This document shows, piece by piece, positions 1-14,703 of a DNA stretch of 64,000 nucleotides. Positions within the stretch are counted from its first letter, which is position 1, and each line of letters starts with the position of its first letter. The position numbers and the translations under genes are program-made. The DNA is from Halocaridina rubra. Its lineage: Eukaryota > Arthropoda > Malacostraca > Decapoda > Atyidae. Below the pieces are notes generated by a model. That model was given only the letters and a program-made list of their open reading frames with translations. It was not told the DNA's origin and made no database searches. The stretch lies in the NCBI GenBank assembly GCA_037179515.1, contig JAXCGZ010007561.1, forward strand, positions 105,001-169,000, written 5' to 3'.

Positions 1-1129
1 ATTTTCCTTACTTCCCACTCTACCTCTCTTCTAGTCACTGTTGTTGTAACTGCTTCATTGGAAGTCCATCTTCAAATACTGCTCTTGGGTTCTCTTCATT
101 TGGTAATCCTTCAAAATAAGTTTCCCATCTGCTTTTTATTTCATCCTCTTCTGCTAGAACTACTCCATGGTTATCCTTTATTTGTCTTACTTGAGTTAAG
201 TCCTTGGATGCAGCATCTTGGGCCTTGGCAATTCGCAATATTTTCTTCTCTCCTTCTGGTGAACCAGCTCTTCATAGACTTCATTCAATGTCTCTGCATT
301 TGCTTTTGCTACTGTTCTCCTTGCCTCCTTCTTTGCCTGCTTGTACTCTTCTTTATCCTGCTCCAGGCCTAATAAATCTGCCCTTTTCTTAACTTCTTTC
401 TTGTTCTTCACCCATTCTTGCACTTCCTCATTCCACCACCATGACTCTTTATCATTTGGGGGTTTCCTTCCTGAAGACTTTCCAAGTACCTCCTCGCCAA
501 CCCTCAAAATCACCTTACTATTCTCTGTCCACCATTCTTGTACATCCTTATGTAACCTTATTGCTTCCAACACTCTTCCCCTAAACACAGTTCTCAGCTC
601 GGCATCTTTCAATATCCACCACTTTATCTTTGGGTCCATCCTCAGCTTCTCACTTTTCTTACATTTCCTAAACCTGCAATCAATTAATACTATCCTATGT
701 TGCACTGCTACACTCTCCCCATTTATTACTTTACAGTTGCTAATCTCCTTCAGATGGTCTCCCCTACACAATAATAAATCTATCTGTCTCTCCCTCCCAC
801 CACTACGGTATGTAATCATTGTGTTTCCCTTTTTCTCAAAGAATGTGTTGACCAATGCCAGATCAAATGCCACTGCAAAATCAATCACCCTCTCTCCCCC
901 TCATTTTTCTCGCCCACCCCCCAGCCCCCATGAACTCTACCTATCCCAGCCCTCCCAATTCCCAAGTGGCCATTTAGATCTCCTCCCAAAATTACCCTCT
1001 CACTTATAGGAATTGTTCTAAGCTCCTGGTCCATCTACTCCAAAAAAATACATCCTTCTCCTCTGCTGTACAACCAGTTTGTGGGGCATAGGCACATACC
1101 ACATTGACTACTGTTTCTCCGATCACCAG
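1..1129 (-). pseudogene. RTE-type LINE, endonuclease C-terminal half and linker (split element, part 2)
   Basis: Minus-strand reading from 1129 down to 1 gives the middle of an RTE-clade retrotransposon ORF, of the family often labelled craniofacial development protein 2-like. Visible are CAYAPQTG near 1085, the RSGGRERQIDLLLCR block (about 750-810), CKVINGESVAVQHR (about 690-730), then a basic linker, and RIAKAQDAASKDL followed by RWETYFEGLPNEENP (70-235) just before the RT domain. Frames change at about 890-1040 and about 200-240, so it cannot encode a working protein. The frame stays RTE-like to base 1, so the element continues beyond the window. Its N-terminal part lies at 2925-3497; the two pieces were separated by insertion of the Jockey-like element at 1130-2924. 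Confidence 0.85.
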
Positions 1130-1547
1130 TACGGCCTCCGCAAGGCAGGATCCAATGGTGATCTCCTGTCTTATCTTACTCATTTAAGATCATCTTCTCT
1201 GAGGAACTATGGGGAATCTTTGCCGTCGCCCTTGGTATCTCTAAGGCTTTTGACAGAGTCTGGCACAAGGCTCTGTTGGCCAAACTCCCTGCCTATGGCT
1301 TTACCCCTTCTTTCTGTTTTCTATATCTGTAGCTGTTGATGGCGCGACTTCAAGCCCTTTCTCTGTTACCAGTGGTGTTCCACAGGGCTCTGTTTTTTCA
1401 CCTACTCTCTTCCTTCTCTTCATCAATGATCTTCTACAATCCCCATCTTCGTCTCTTTTTCATGCCTTTGCTGATGATTCTACCCTTCACTTTTCCTCTG
1501 CCTTTTCTTCACAACCTTCATCTGTTACTTGTAATCAATCTCGTATC

Positions 1548-1821
<274 letters not shown>

Positions 1822-2712
1822 TTCTACTCTTAACTCCGATTTGCAGGGAGTATCGGAATGGGGCACTCAAAATTTAGTTAAATTCAATGCCTCCAAGACA
1901 CAGTTTCTGGCTATCTCTATATCTTCTCCTCCTGATAACCTTATTGTCTTCGAAACTAATGAAATCTACCCTCTTAACTCTATCAACTTATTAGGAATCT
2001 ATATAGCCTCTAACTTGTCTTGGAGGAATCACATACTCCAAATTTCTAAATTTTCATCCAAAATATTGGGGGTTTATTTCATTTTCGTCATTACTTTTCC
2101 TCATTGCAGTTGCTTAAAATTTACAATGGTCTTATCTGCCGCTGCTTAGAATACTACTCACACATCTGGGGTGCTTCTTCCTTAACTTATCTTCTTGATA
2201 GGGTTGAATCTAAGGCAGTCAGATTCATTAATGATCCTTCTCTTACTTCTAACCTGGATTCTCTCTCTCTTCGCCGTAAGGTATCTTCCCTTTCGTTTTT
2301 CTATCGCTATTACTTCTATCGCTGCTCTGATGAATTGGCGAGTTGCATCCCTCCTCCACTGCAGAGGCCGCGTAACACTCGCCAAGAGGCCTCATCTCAC
2401 AGGTACTGTGTGGAGATTTGTAGCTCGAGGATTGGTCGGTGCAGCGACTGCATCTTTCCATCTACCTCCAGTCTCTGGAACTCTCTTCTTCCTTCTGTCT
2501 TTCCTAATTCTTATGACCTTTCATCCTTCAAAAAGCAGATCTATCGTCATCTCAGAGCCTAGTCCTCCATATCTCTGTGTCCTCTGTACTTTGACTGTTT
2601 TTTTCTGTCTGTCGTTTTCCTTTGTGTGGCATTACCTCATCTCTGCCTTACCCTTAATCTTTTTCTTTTCCATCGTCTTGGTATTTTCTCGTGCCCGGGC
2701 TTTTATTGATGA

Positions 2713-2874
2713 GAACATAAGAACATAAGAACATAAGAATAGAGGACACTGCAACATGCCTACTGGCACACACGAGGCAGCTCCATTTTTGAATTGTATT
2801 TTCAGCATGTCTAACCTATTCTATTCTACTCTACTTATTTATTCTGATTTTTCTTTTTATGATTTTTCTAATAA
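2713..2874 (-). mobile_element. CR1-A LINE, extreme 3' end
   Basis: About 160 bases match the 3' UTR of the CR1 at 5209-9520 in reverse orientation, including the TTCTTATG octamer tail (read here as GAACATAAGAACATAAG) and the GGACACTGCAACATGCC block. The flanking Jockey 3' UTR is continuous across it: TTATTGATGAG ends to the left and GGGCAGTTTCTG resumes to the right, as judged against the copy at 41936-42604, where the two are joined. Confidence 0.85.
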
Positions 2875-2924
2875 GGGCAGTTTCTGTCTGTCCCAGTGTC
2901 ACACTCTTTAAAAAAAAAAAAAAA

Positions 2925-3702
<778 letters not shown>

Positions 3703-3770
3703 CTACCAATGTTGAAAAGTTTTTCTATCTATTATATATTTATTTATCTTTCTATCTCCACACACTATAC

Positions 3771-5211
<1,441 letters not shown>

Positions 5212-5279
5212 TTTAGTTCCTGGGTTCATCCAGTGAGGACGTGCTTCCAGTAGCTCTAATCTTGACCAAACTTAGTACA

Positions 5280-6269
5280 ATGGAGAGTGGTAGTGTTCTT
5301 TGTGCTGGTGGTGTTAGTGGTAGTGGTGTTGGTAGTTGTGTCGTTGTTGGTGCTGTTTGTGGCTGTGCTGGGGATTTGTCCTCGTCTGACGCAAGCAAAC
5401 TCATTTTTAATTTAAGAAATGAGTTGGCCGCAGTCAGGCAGGAGGTCAGATCCTTAGCTGAGGAGAACAGGGATCTGAGAGGTAAAGTAGAGGTGTTAAC
5501 CAGGAAGGGTCGATTGAATAATGAAGACGACTGGAAAGTTGTGAATAAGGGTTCAACGAAAATGGTTCTTAAGAAAAATGATACTTTTAGACTACAGGTT
5601 GCTAATTCATTTAGGTCACTTAGAGATGAATGTGACAGTGGCGGCAGCAATTCTTCAGGAACCATAGAGTCAGATAGGTGTACTAGCGATCGTAAAAATG
5701 GAAGTGGGAAAAGCTCTCAGGTCAAGAGCCTAGGTAAGTCTCCCAAGGTCGGAGTAACCCATCCTCCGGATAAGTCTCGTTCTTTGGTAATTGTAGGGGA
5801 TTCACTATGCAGATATGTAGACAGGAAACTCAGGCATAGAGTTAGAGGAAAATATTTTTTCCCTGGAGCAGGTATGAAGAAGGTGGGTGAGTCAATAAAT
5901 AGCTGGATTGAGAAAAAAGATGTTGTTTGTTTGATAGCTGGGGGAAATGACGTGCAGGATGGTAGAAGTGAAGAGCTGATTAGGTTGTATAGACAAGCCC
6001 TGGATAAGATTAGGAAAAGGGGTGCAGTTCCTGTGATGTGTGGTATTCTCCCTAGGCTTAGCCAAAGTTCAGAGTGGTGGTCTCGAGCTATAGGAGTAAA
6101 TGCTAGGATGAAAGTCTTCTGTCGGGAGAATAATATAGGTTTTATAGACGGGTGGGATCACTTCACTAGTCGTAAGCATATGTATGCAAGGGATGGAGTG
6201 CATCTTTCTAATTCAGGTGTCTCGGTATTGGCTGGTATGATAGACAGAGAGGTAGGGGGGTTTTGTTAG
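5280..6269 (+). CDS. CR1 ORF1 protein with SGNH/GDSL-type esterase domain
   Basis: ORF1 of a CR1 LINE, expected to accompany the retrotransposon RNA; CR1-clade ORF1 proteins with an esterase domain are an established variant. The frame (329 codons from the first ATG, in context ACAATGG) has a Gly/Val-rich N-terminus, a coiled-coil-like stretch around residues 40-80 (RNELAAVRQEVRSLAEENRD), a basic Ser-rich linker, then a C-terminal SGNH-hydrolase pattern: SLVIVGDSLCRYVDRK (block I GDS), GAGMKKV (block II Gly), LIAGGNDVQDG (block III GxND) and ARDGVHLSNSG (block V DxxH). Ser, Gly, Asn and His are all retained. No zinc knuckle is seen. It ends at TAG 6267-6269, and the ORF2 frame is already open there. 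An open GTG-initiated extension back to 5241 is less likely to be used. Confidence 0.9.
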   Translation: MESGSVLCAGGVSGSGVGSCVVVGAVCGCAGDLSSSDASKLIFNLRNELAAVRQEVRSLAEENRDLRGKVEVLTRKGRLNNEDDWKVVNKGSTKMVLKKNDTFRLQVANSFRSLRDECDSGGSNSSGTIESDRCTSDRKNGSGKSSQVKSLGKSPKVGVTHPPDKSRSLVIVGDSLCRYVDRKLRHRVRGKYFFPGAGMKKVGESINSWIEKKDVVCLIAGGNDVQDGRSEELIRLYRQALDKIRKRGAVPVMCGILPRLSQSSEWWSRAIGVNARMKVFCRENNIGFIDGWDHFTSRKHMYARDGVHLSNSGVSVLAGMIDREVGGFC

Positions 6270-6283
6270 ACACAAATAATGAA

Positions 6284-9200
6284 ATGATTAATACTTGTGC
6301 AGAGAAATTAGTCAGTAAGGGTTCAGTAAATAGTGGGTCAAATAACTGGGAGTCTAAGGATAAGAACCATTTGCTACATAGAACAAATATTAGCAAAAAG
6401 AATAGCCACAAGAAGGGTGAAGCTAGAGAAAGTTTAAAAGTATATTATACAAATAGCCGTAGTTTAGGTAACAAGATAGAAGAACTGAGAGCCATAGTAT
6501 GTAGTGAGAGACCGGATATAATATGCATTAGTGAAAGTTGGATTAAATTAGAAAGCAAACACCTTAAAGCTGAGTACATAATTACAGGATATAAACTTTA
6601 TAATGCTGATCGTAGTGCAGATAAAAGAGGGGGAGGGGTAATTATGTATATTAAAGATAGCCTCAGAAGCTGCATTAAGTCTGGAATTAAGACAAATCTA
6701 AATTCAGAAACCTTATGGGTTGAAATTAAAAATAATATAGAAAGTCTAGTTGTAGGAGTAGTCTACAGACCACCTGATCTAGATAATATAGAGTCGCAAG
6801 TTATATACGATGAAATTTCTAAAGTGAGCAGGTCAAATAGAGTTTGCATTGTAGGCGATTTTAATTTTAGACATATTAACTGGGAAACCATAACAGGTGA
6901 TAGTAGCTCTAAGGAGTTTTTGGAAGTAGTAGAAGACAATTTCCTTTCTCAGCATGTACATGAAGCAACACGGGGGGTGAATACACTAGATTTAGTTCTT
7001 AGTAATAGAGAGAATATGGTTACAAATTTAGAAGTTGGTGAAAAATTGGGCAACAGTGACCATGATTCCATTAGATTTAACATAATTTTCAAGGAAACTA
7101 TAAAGGAAAATAAGAATATTGTTCCAAACTTTAGAGCAGGAGATTTTGAGGGCTTAAAAACTAAATTATCTAATGAGGTATGGGAAGGGATTTCTGGGGT
7201 ACAGATGTGGGTAGTTAATCCAGCAGGTCAGGTCACAGGTAGCGGATTACCCCGAAATTTGGGTACCACATGCCAAGGATTATCACAAGATAAGATCAAT
7301 ACATTAAATTCTCTCACAGGAAAGAACAGCAGCCCGTCAGTTAATATAAATTTGGATGAGGAATATAACAATTTTGTCATGACTCTTAAGAATAGTCAGA
7401 GAGACTATATTCCCATGAAACATTGCAGATCAAGAAAAAATGACCCTAAATGGATGAACAATAGAATAAAGAATCTTATAGGTATTAAAAGAGGAATATA
7501 CAGGAAACTAAAAAGAGGTGAAGAGCAGGTGAGGCAGCAATATATACAGTTAAACAGGGAAGTTAAAAAGATAGTTAGAGAGTCGAAAAGAAAATACGAA
7601 GTTCGAATAGCAGGAGAAGCTAAAGAAAATCCTAAAGGGTTTTATCAACATTATCAAACAAAATTTAAGGAAAAAGTCGGACCAATTGAAGTAGCCGATG
7701 GCCATATCACAGATGACGATAAAGTGATGTGTACATGTTTAAATGATTATTTCTTATCTGTATTTACAAATGAAAACTTGGAAAATATTCCGGAAGTAGA
7801 ATCCATTTACAGAGACAGTCCCGATAATATACTTAGTTCAATAAATATTACGAGAGAGGAGGTAATAAAAGAAATAGATAAATTAAAGGCTCATAAATCT
7901 CCGGGACCTGATGGAATATATGCTAGAATATTAAAGGAATGCAAGGAAGAGCTTAGTTGTCCTCTAACTGCATTATTTAATAATTCAATAAAATTAGGAT
8001 CGGTACCCATGGAGTGGAAATTGGCAGATGTGGTACCAATATTTAAAAAAGGAGAACGTGTTAAAAAGAATAATTATAGGCCGGTAAGTTTAACGTCAAC
8101 AGTGGGTAAGATTCTAGAATCCATAATTGCAAATAAAATAAGGGCACATCTAGAATTACACAGACTGATAAAACTTTCACAACACGGGTTTCTTAAGGGT
8201 TTTTCGTGCCTTACAAACTTACTGTCTTTTTATTCAGAAGTTTACGAGGCAGTAGATTGTGGCAAAGAATATGATACAATATATCTAGATTTTAGCAAAG
8301 CTTTTGATAGAGTTCCTCACAAAAGATTAGTTAAAAAGCTGGAAGCTCATGGTATAGGAGGAGCTGTGCTCAGATGGATCAAACAATGGTTAAAAGACAG
8401 AAAACAGAGGGTTTGCATAAATGGAGAGAAATCAGAGTGGGGCTCGGTTACAAGCGGGGTACCACAAGGCTCGGTACTGGGTCCTCTATTATTCATCGTA
8501 TATCTAAATGATCTGGATTCGGATATCAGTAGTAACCTAAGTAAATTCGCAGACGACACTAAAATAGGTAGAACTATAAATGGAAAAGAAGACATTCATG
8601 CTTTACAGGAAGATCTAAATAGATTATCTGAATGGTCGGACAAATGGCAAATGGAATTTAATGTTGAAAAATGTAAAGTAGTTAAAATGGGTACTATAAA
8701 AGACAATACTAGTTATAAGCTAAATAACCATGAAATCATGAGTTCTCAGTGTGAAAGGGATTTGGGAGTTCTTGTGAGTAGTAGTCTTAAGCCAAGAGAG
8801 CAATGCACAGCAGTCAGAAATAAAGCAAACAGAATTTTAGGATTTATCTCAAGAAGCGTCAGCAATAGGACGGAAAAAGTTATTTTGCAGCTCTATCTTG
8901 CATTAGTTAGGCCCCATTTAGATTATGCTGTGCAATTCTGGTCACCCTATTATAGAATGGAAATTGAATCCTTGGAGAGAGTGCAGCGAAGAATGACCAA
9001 GATGATACACAATATCAGAAATCTACCATATGAGGACAGATTAAAAAAACTTAATCTACATTCTCTAGAGAAGCGAAGACTTAGGGGGGATATGATTGAA
9101 GTGTATAAATGGTTTAAAGGGATTAACAAGGGAGATATTAATAAAGTTTTAAAAATTCATGATCAAACCAGAACTCGTAATAATGGATTTAAGCTTGATA

Positions 9201-9355
9201 AATTTAGGTTCAGAAGGGAAATTGGTAAAAATTGGTTTGGTAATAGAGTAGCTGATGCATGGAACAAGCTTCCTAGTATGATAGTAAATGCCAATACCTT
9301 AGACACCTTCAAATGTAGATTAGATAGACATATGACAGAGGTAGGGTGGGTATGA
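6284..9355 (+). CDS. CR1 ORF2: APE endonuclease and reverse transcriptase
   Basis: The replication protein of the LINE nicks target DNA and reverse-transcribes the element RNA from the nick. The 1023-codon frame is unbroken. Endonuclease: YYTNSRSLGNK, ISESWIK (catalytic Glu), GGGVIMYIKD, VGVVYRPP, GDFNFRHINW (DxN) and NSDHDSIRF (SDH). RT: PIFKKGERVKKNNYRPVSL, GFLKGFSCLTNL, YLDFSKAFDRVPH (motif A Asp), SGVPQGSVLGPLLF, and KFADDTKIG (motif C FADD). The conserved CR1 C-terminus [17 protein letters not shown] and WNKLPS follows. The first ATG is at 6284, 14 bases after the ORF1 stop; the frame is open from 6263 with a TTG, so translation by reinitiation or overlap is possible. All catalytic residues are present, suggesting a recently active copy. 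Confidence 0.93.
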   Translation: MINTCAEKLVSKGSVNSGSNNWESKDKNHLLHRTNISKKNSHKKGEARESLKVYYTNSRSLGNKIEELRAIVCSERPDIICISESWIKLESKHLKAEYIITGYKLYNADRSADKRGGGVIMYIKDSLRSCIKSGIKTNLNSETLWVEIKNNIESLVVGVVYRPPDLDNIESQVIYDEISKVSRSNRVCIVGDFNFRHINWETITGDSSSKEFLEVVEDNFLSQHVHEATRGVNTLDLVLSNRENMVTNLEVGEKLGNSDHDSIRFNIIFKETIKENKNIVPNFRAGDFEGLKTKLSNEVWEGISGVQMWVVNPAGQVTGSGLPRNLGTTCQGLSQDKINTLNSLTGKNSSPSVNINLDEEYNNFVMTLKNSQRDYIPMKHCRSRKNDPKWMNNRIKNLIGIKRGIYRKLKRGEEQVRQQYIQLNREVKKIVRESKRKYEVRIAGEAKENPKGFYQHYQTKFKEKVGPIEVADGHITDDDKVMCTCLNDYFLSVFTNENLENIPEVESIYRDSPDNILSSINITREEVIKEIDKLKAHKSPGPDGIYARILKECKEELSCPLTALFNNSIKLGSVPMEWKLADVVPIFKKGERVKKNNYRPVSLTSTVGKILESIIANKIRAHLELHRLIKLSQHGFLKGFSCLTNLLSFYSEVYEAVDCGKEYDTIYLDFSKAFDRVPHKRLVKKLEAHGIGGAVLRWIKQWLKDRKQRVCINGEKSEWGSVTSGVPQGSVLGPLLFIVYLNDLDSDISSNLSKFADDTKIGRTINGKEDIHALQEDLNRLSEWSDKWQMEFNVEKCKVVKMGTIKDNTSYKLNNHEIMSSQCERDLGVLVSSSLKPREQCTAVRNKANRILGFISRSVSNRTEKVILQLYLALVRPHLDYAVQFWSPYYRMEIESLERVQRRMTKMIHNIRNLPYEDRLKKLNLHSLEKRRLRGDMIEVYKWFKGINKGDINKVLKIHDQTRTRNNGFKLDKFRFRREIGKNWFGNRVADAWNKLPSMIVNANTLDTFKCRLDRHMTEVGWV

Positions 9356-9517
9356 ATAGGTTAGTGCTTATTAGAAAAATCATAAAAAGAAAAATAGAAT
9401 AAATAAGTAGAGTAGAATAGAATAGGTTAGACATGCTGAAAATACAATTAAAAAATGGAGCTGCCTCGTGTGTGCCAGTAGGCATGTTGCAGTGTCCTCT
9501 ATTCTTATGTTCTTATG

Positions 9518-10753
<1,236 letters not shown>

Positions 10754-10758
10754 TTCCT

Positions 10759-11467
10759 AAGAGGCCTTAGAGTGTGTTCCACTCATCATTTAAAATACGA
10801 ATTCAAATTAATCCGCCAACAATTAGAAAGTCTCATGTATCCCGCGTATGTAATCGAAAAAGCAATTAACAAAGCAAACAAAATATTTTATAATGGGCCG
10901 ACAGAACAGCCAAAAATAAACTTTGCTAATACAATTAAAATACCCTATTTAGAAAATATTAAAATTCTTAGTGATCAATTAGGCAGAAGTAATTCTTTCA
11001 TATTTAATTATCCCAAAACAATTGGTTCTTCACTAATTAACGTATATCAAAATAAAAAAGCTTTAGAAGCAGGGATTTATAAAATTGATTGCTGTTCCTT
11101 TGATAAATCCTACATAGGTCAAATTGGTCGTTCCCTAGGCCAGAGAATTTCCGAGCATAAAAGAGCAGTACGATATGGTGTTGAAAGATCTGCTTTATTT
11201 GTGCATATGCGAGATACTGGGCACCCTATTAATTGGAGTGAGTCCTCATTGCTATATAAGAGAAATTGCTAATATAGGAGAGAGATACTTGAAGCAGCCA
11301 TTATAGAAAAATCCGAAACATTAAATTTATCAAATGGACAGTGGAGATCTGACGTTGTGGTTGAAGCATTATTAAAAGACCTCATTAAGAAGATTATGCC
11401 AAATGACCGTCCACCTGACCTGAGGTTTGAAGATAATCCCATCGTGAATCCTCCTGGGAATCTGTGA
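10759..11467 (+). pseudogene. Penelope-like GIY-YIG endonuclease domain, right arm, stop-interrupted
   Basis: Mirror copy of the left-arm gene with the same motifs (SYIGQIGRSLGQRISEHKR, HMRDTGHPINW). It keeps the Arg codon that is a stop in the left arm but has its own stop TAA at 11270-11272 where the left arm has CAA. The last codons (PPGN) run into the LTR retrotransposon inserted at 11463; the rest of this element resumes at 22542. The upstream open frame crosses the palindrome centre, so the apparent N-terminus before about 10765 is an artefact. Confidence 0.87.
11458..11462. repeat. 5' target-site duplication GAATC of the LTR retrotransposon
   Basis: GAATC directly precedes the TG of the 5' LTR and recurs at 22537-22541 after the terminal CA. 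The uninterrupted left Penelope arm has a single GAATC at this point, which confirms the duplication. Confidence 0.95.
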
Positions 11468-11672
11468 CAGAGTGTTTAGCTCAAAGTAACCATAGGCTGT
11501 TAGATGCCTTATTAATTAATTTAGTAACTTAACTGTTATTTTCTAACTAAAAAAATTAATTCCCACTTCTTGACTTTTGCAAATTATGATTATTTGCAAT
11601 TTGTATTTTAGCTTATAGCTAATTTTAAATATACCTTATTTACTTCTCTTGTACGTGTAGAAGTATAGCCCT

Positions 11673-11682
11673 GATATAAAGG
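11673..11682 (+). promoter_or_regulatory. Candidate LTR TATA box
   Basis: GATATAAAGG, with TATAAA at 11675-11680, about 210 bases into the LTR; the matching 3' LTR site is 21096-21101. A plausible RNA polymerase II core promoter for the element; inferred from sequence only. Confidence 0.45.
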
Positions 11683-11895
11683 CTGCTCCTATTTTTCGTC
11701 TGCTACGAGCCAAAAACATTCTGGAGATTGTTTACCAGTAACCTAACTTTTCATTATTATTCTCGTTTTATTTTATTTGCTTCCACTTGTTGCACCTAAA
11801 AAATACTGTCTCTCCCTTGCATCTCTGCTATAAATGCCTGCCAGGGACCACCACTAAAATAGTCCTTAAATTATATCAGAGCCAGTTACTGCTCT

Positions 11896-13286
11896 AACTG
11901 CATTATTTAATAATTCAATAAAATTAGGATCGGTACCCATGGAGTGGAAATTGGCAGATGTGGTACCAATATTTAAAAAAAGGAGAACGTGTTAAAAAGA
12001 ATAATTATAGGCCGGTAAGTTTAACGTCAACAGTGGGTAAGATTCTAGAATCCATAATTGCAAATAAAATAAGGGCACATCTAGAATTACACAGACTGAT
12101 AAAACTTTCACAACACGGGTTTCTTAAGGGTTTTTCGTGCCTTACAAACTTACTGTCTTTTTATTCAGAAGTTTACGAGGCAGTAGATTGTGGCAAAGAA
12201 TATGATACAATATATCTAGATTTTAGCAAAGCTTTTGATAGAGTTCCTCACAAAAGATTAGTTAAAAAGCTGGAAGCTCATGGTATAGGAGGAGCTGTGC
12301 TCAGATGGATCAAACAATGGTTAAAAGACAGAAAACAGAGGGTTTGCATAAATGGAGAGAAATCAGAGTGGGGCTCGGTTACAAGCGGGGTACCACAAGG
12401 CTCGGTACTGGGTCCTCTATTATTCATCGTATATCTAAATGATCTGGATTCGGATATCAGTAGTAACCTAAGTAAATTCGCAGACGACACTAAAATAGGT
12501 AGAACTATAAATGGAAAAGAAGACATTCATGCTTTACAGGAAGATCTAAATAGATTATCTGAATGGTCGGACAAATGGCAAATGGAATTTAATGTTGAAA
12601 AATGTAAAGTAGTTAAAATGGGTACTATAAAAGACAATACTAGTTATAAGCTAAATAACCATGAAATCATGAGTTCTCAGTGTGAAAGGGATTTGGGAGT
12701 TCTTGTGAGTAGTAGTCTTAAGCCAAGAGAGCAATGCACAGCAGTCAGAAATAAAGCAAACAGAATTTTAGGATTTATCTCAAGAAGCGTCAGCAATAGG
12801 ACGGAAAAAGTTATTTTGCAGCTCTATCTTGCATTAGTTAGGCCCCATTTAGATTATGCTGTGCAATTCTGGTCACCCTATTATAGAATGGAAATTGAAT
12901 CCTTGGAGAGAGTGCAACGAAGAATGACCAAGATGATACACAATATCAGAAATCTACCATATGAGGACAGATTAAAAAAACTTAATCTACATTCTCTAGA
13001 GAGGCGAAGAGTTAGGGGGGATATGATTGAAGTGTATAAATGGTTTAAAGGGATTAACAAGGGAGATATTAATAAAGTTTTAAAAATTCACGATCAAACC
13101 AGAACTCGTAATAATGGATTTAAGCTTGATAAATTTAGGTTCAGAAGGGAAATTGGTAAAAATTGGTTTGGTAATAGAGTAGCTGATGCATGGAACAAGC
13201 TTCCTAGTATGATAGTAAATGCCAATTCCTTAGACACCTTCAAATGTAGATTAGATAGACATATGACAGAGGTAGGGTGGGTATGA
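11896..13286 (+). pseudogene. CR1-A ORF2 RT and C-terminal fragment
   Basis: Encodes CR1 RT from NNYRPVSLTSTVGK through YLDFSKAFDRVPH, SGVPQGSVLGP and KFADDTKIG to the C-terminal WNKLPSMIV and the normal stop. An extra A in the run near 11977 (seven A where the intact copy has six) shifts the frame relative to the first codons of the fragment; from there 442 codons stay open. The endonuclease is missing, so it cannot mobilise itself. Confidence 0.9.
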
Positions 13287-13454
13287 ATAGGTTAGTGCTT
13301 ATTAGAAAAATCATAAAAAGAAAAACAGAATAAATAAGTAGAGTAGAATAGAATAGGTTAGACATGCTGAAAATACAATTCAAAAATGGAGCTGCCTCGT
13401 GTGTGCCAGTAGGCATGTTGCAGTGTCCTCTATTCTTATGTTCTTATGTTCTTA
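11896..13454 (+). mobile_element. CR1-A LINE 3' fragment inserted in the 5' LTR
   Basis: 5'-truncated CR1-A, starting at the equivalent of base 7967 of the full copy and ending in three TTCTTATG-type units. It is flanked by TGCTCT (11890-11895) and TGCTCC (13455-13460); the empty site in the 3' LTR has one TGCTCT. So this insertion postdates the LTR element. Confidence 0.95.
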
Positions 13455-14685
13455 TGCTCCAGAAAATGTATCCTACAGATGAACTCACCAGGAGGGACAA
13501 TGAGATGCCCTCTTTTTGGCGCAAACTTCCAAGAGGCAACATCTCGCCTGAGCAGTCTAAGTTTATTTCAAACCTTATTTACGTGGCATCTTCACAGGAA
13601 TTCATCTAGCACAACAAGGTGAGGGATAGTGTATGGTAAAGCTCGTGGGTCAAGCAAATTGGTTTATTTTCGAGAATTAGTTACATTCGTTACTGGATAA
13701 ATCTTATGGATTTTTATTCTCAGATTCCATTCCCATACACACGAAATTTTGTAGATTTCCAAACTAGAATCTCACATGCCAAAGTTAATTCCTTAACCTG
13801 TAAATTACAGCTGATTTATATTGCTAAGAAGTTTCTTTTCATAGAATGTGATAAACGAAAATCTCATCCTCTTAAGACTGGTTATGAGCCCGTAAAAATC
13901 TATCTCTTTTCCTAATAAATTCTAATTTCATTTCACCTCTTTCTATCATCGTAAATAAAGTGTTTTACGTCAAAAACTCGTCAATAAAGCTATTTGCTAT
14001 ACAAATTGCAAATAATTAAAAGGTAATTTTACCCTGTTGGCTTTGCAAATATTTCCTGTTAACCACAATTTAAGGAATACATACAGTACTGTATTTGTCT
14101 TGCTTATTCTTCATGTATTGTGAATATATTGTTTCCTTTAAAACCAGTAAAGAATTAATGGTTTTGTATGCTATTTTGGTAGCATAAATATTGCTGGTTA
14201 GCTGTGAATAACCAATATATTTTCATCCAGTAGAATGACATTGGAAACTCATTATATGTGTACTCATGCTTTCAGTTTCCCATCATAAACAGTGTGTCAT
14301 TTCTGTTTCTAAAATTGCAGTGTCCTGTATTCTACTCTGCCTGTGTGACAGAGGTAATCGTCGAGTTGAGGCCAAAGTCTTGGCATACGTCCGTGATGCC
14401 GGGAAACTAAATCGTGCTCACCAAATCCGGGATTCGAGGCAGCATTTCATAAAATTTAATTTGAGAAATTTAATTCAATTCTTTTAATGTCATTGCATTT
14501 CCAAAATTAAAAGAAAGTTGAATTCTGAGTTTCATTTAACCGACTAATGGTAATAGAGATGGGGTGTTCAAGTACAAATATCTGTCCTGTCTGTTTGTGA
14601 GCTCTTAACCGACCTCGGTACTTTGAGTCCCCTTAGTAAAACAGAATCTTAACAACACTCTAGCATCCTAAACCCCAACAAGATT

Positions 14686-14703
14686 TGGCGCCCGAACAGG
14701 GAC
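14686..14703 (+). promoter_or_regulatory. Primer-binding site, tRNA-Lys type
   Basis: TGGCGCCCGAACAGGGAC, five bases after the 5' LTR end, is complementary over 18 bases to the 3' end of tRNA-Lys(UUU) as known from retroviruses that use this primer. It marks minus-strand DNA priming. Confidence 0.92.

Larger units (their letters stand above)
11463..14680 (+). repeat. 5' LTR (interrupted by a CR1 fragment)
   Basis: Begins TGTGACAGAGTG and ends CCCCAACA. Total 3218 bases; removing the CR1 insert (1559) and its 6-base duplication leaves 1653, exactly the length of the 3' LTR. About two dozen substitutions separate the LTRs by eye (about 1.5%). AATAAA signals are at 13914, 13954 and 13983. Short ORFs in it (for example 14266-14487) are not supported as genes. 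Confidence 0.95.

Noticed and set aside
8347..8595. 82-codon ORF antisense to the CR1 RT, present in all copies
   Set aside because: It is conserved only because the RT on the other strand is conserved; no independent evidence.
14266..14487. 73-codon ORF repeated in both LTRs (also 22122-22403)
   Set aside because: It lies in non-coding LTR sequence, differs in length between LTRs, and has no recognisable domain.
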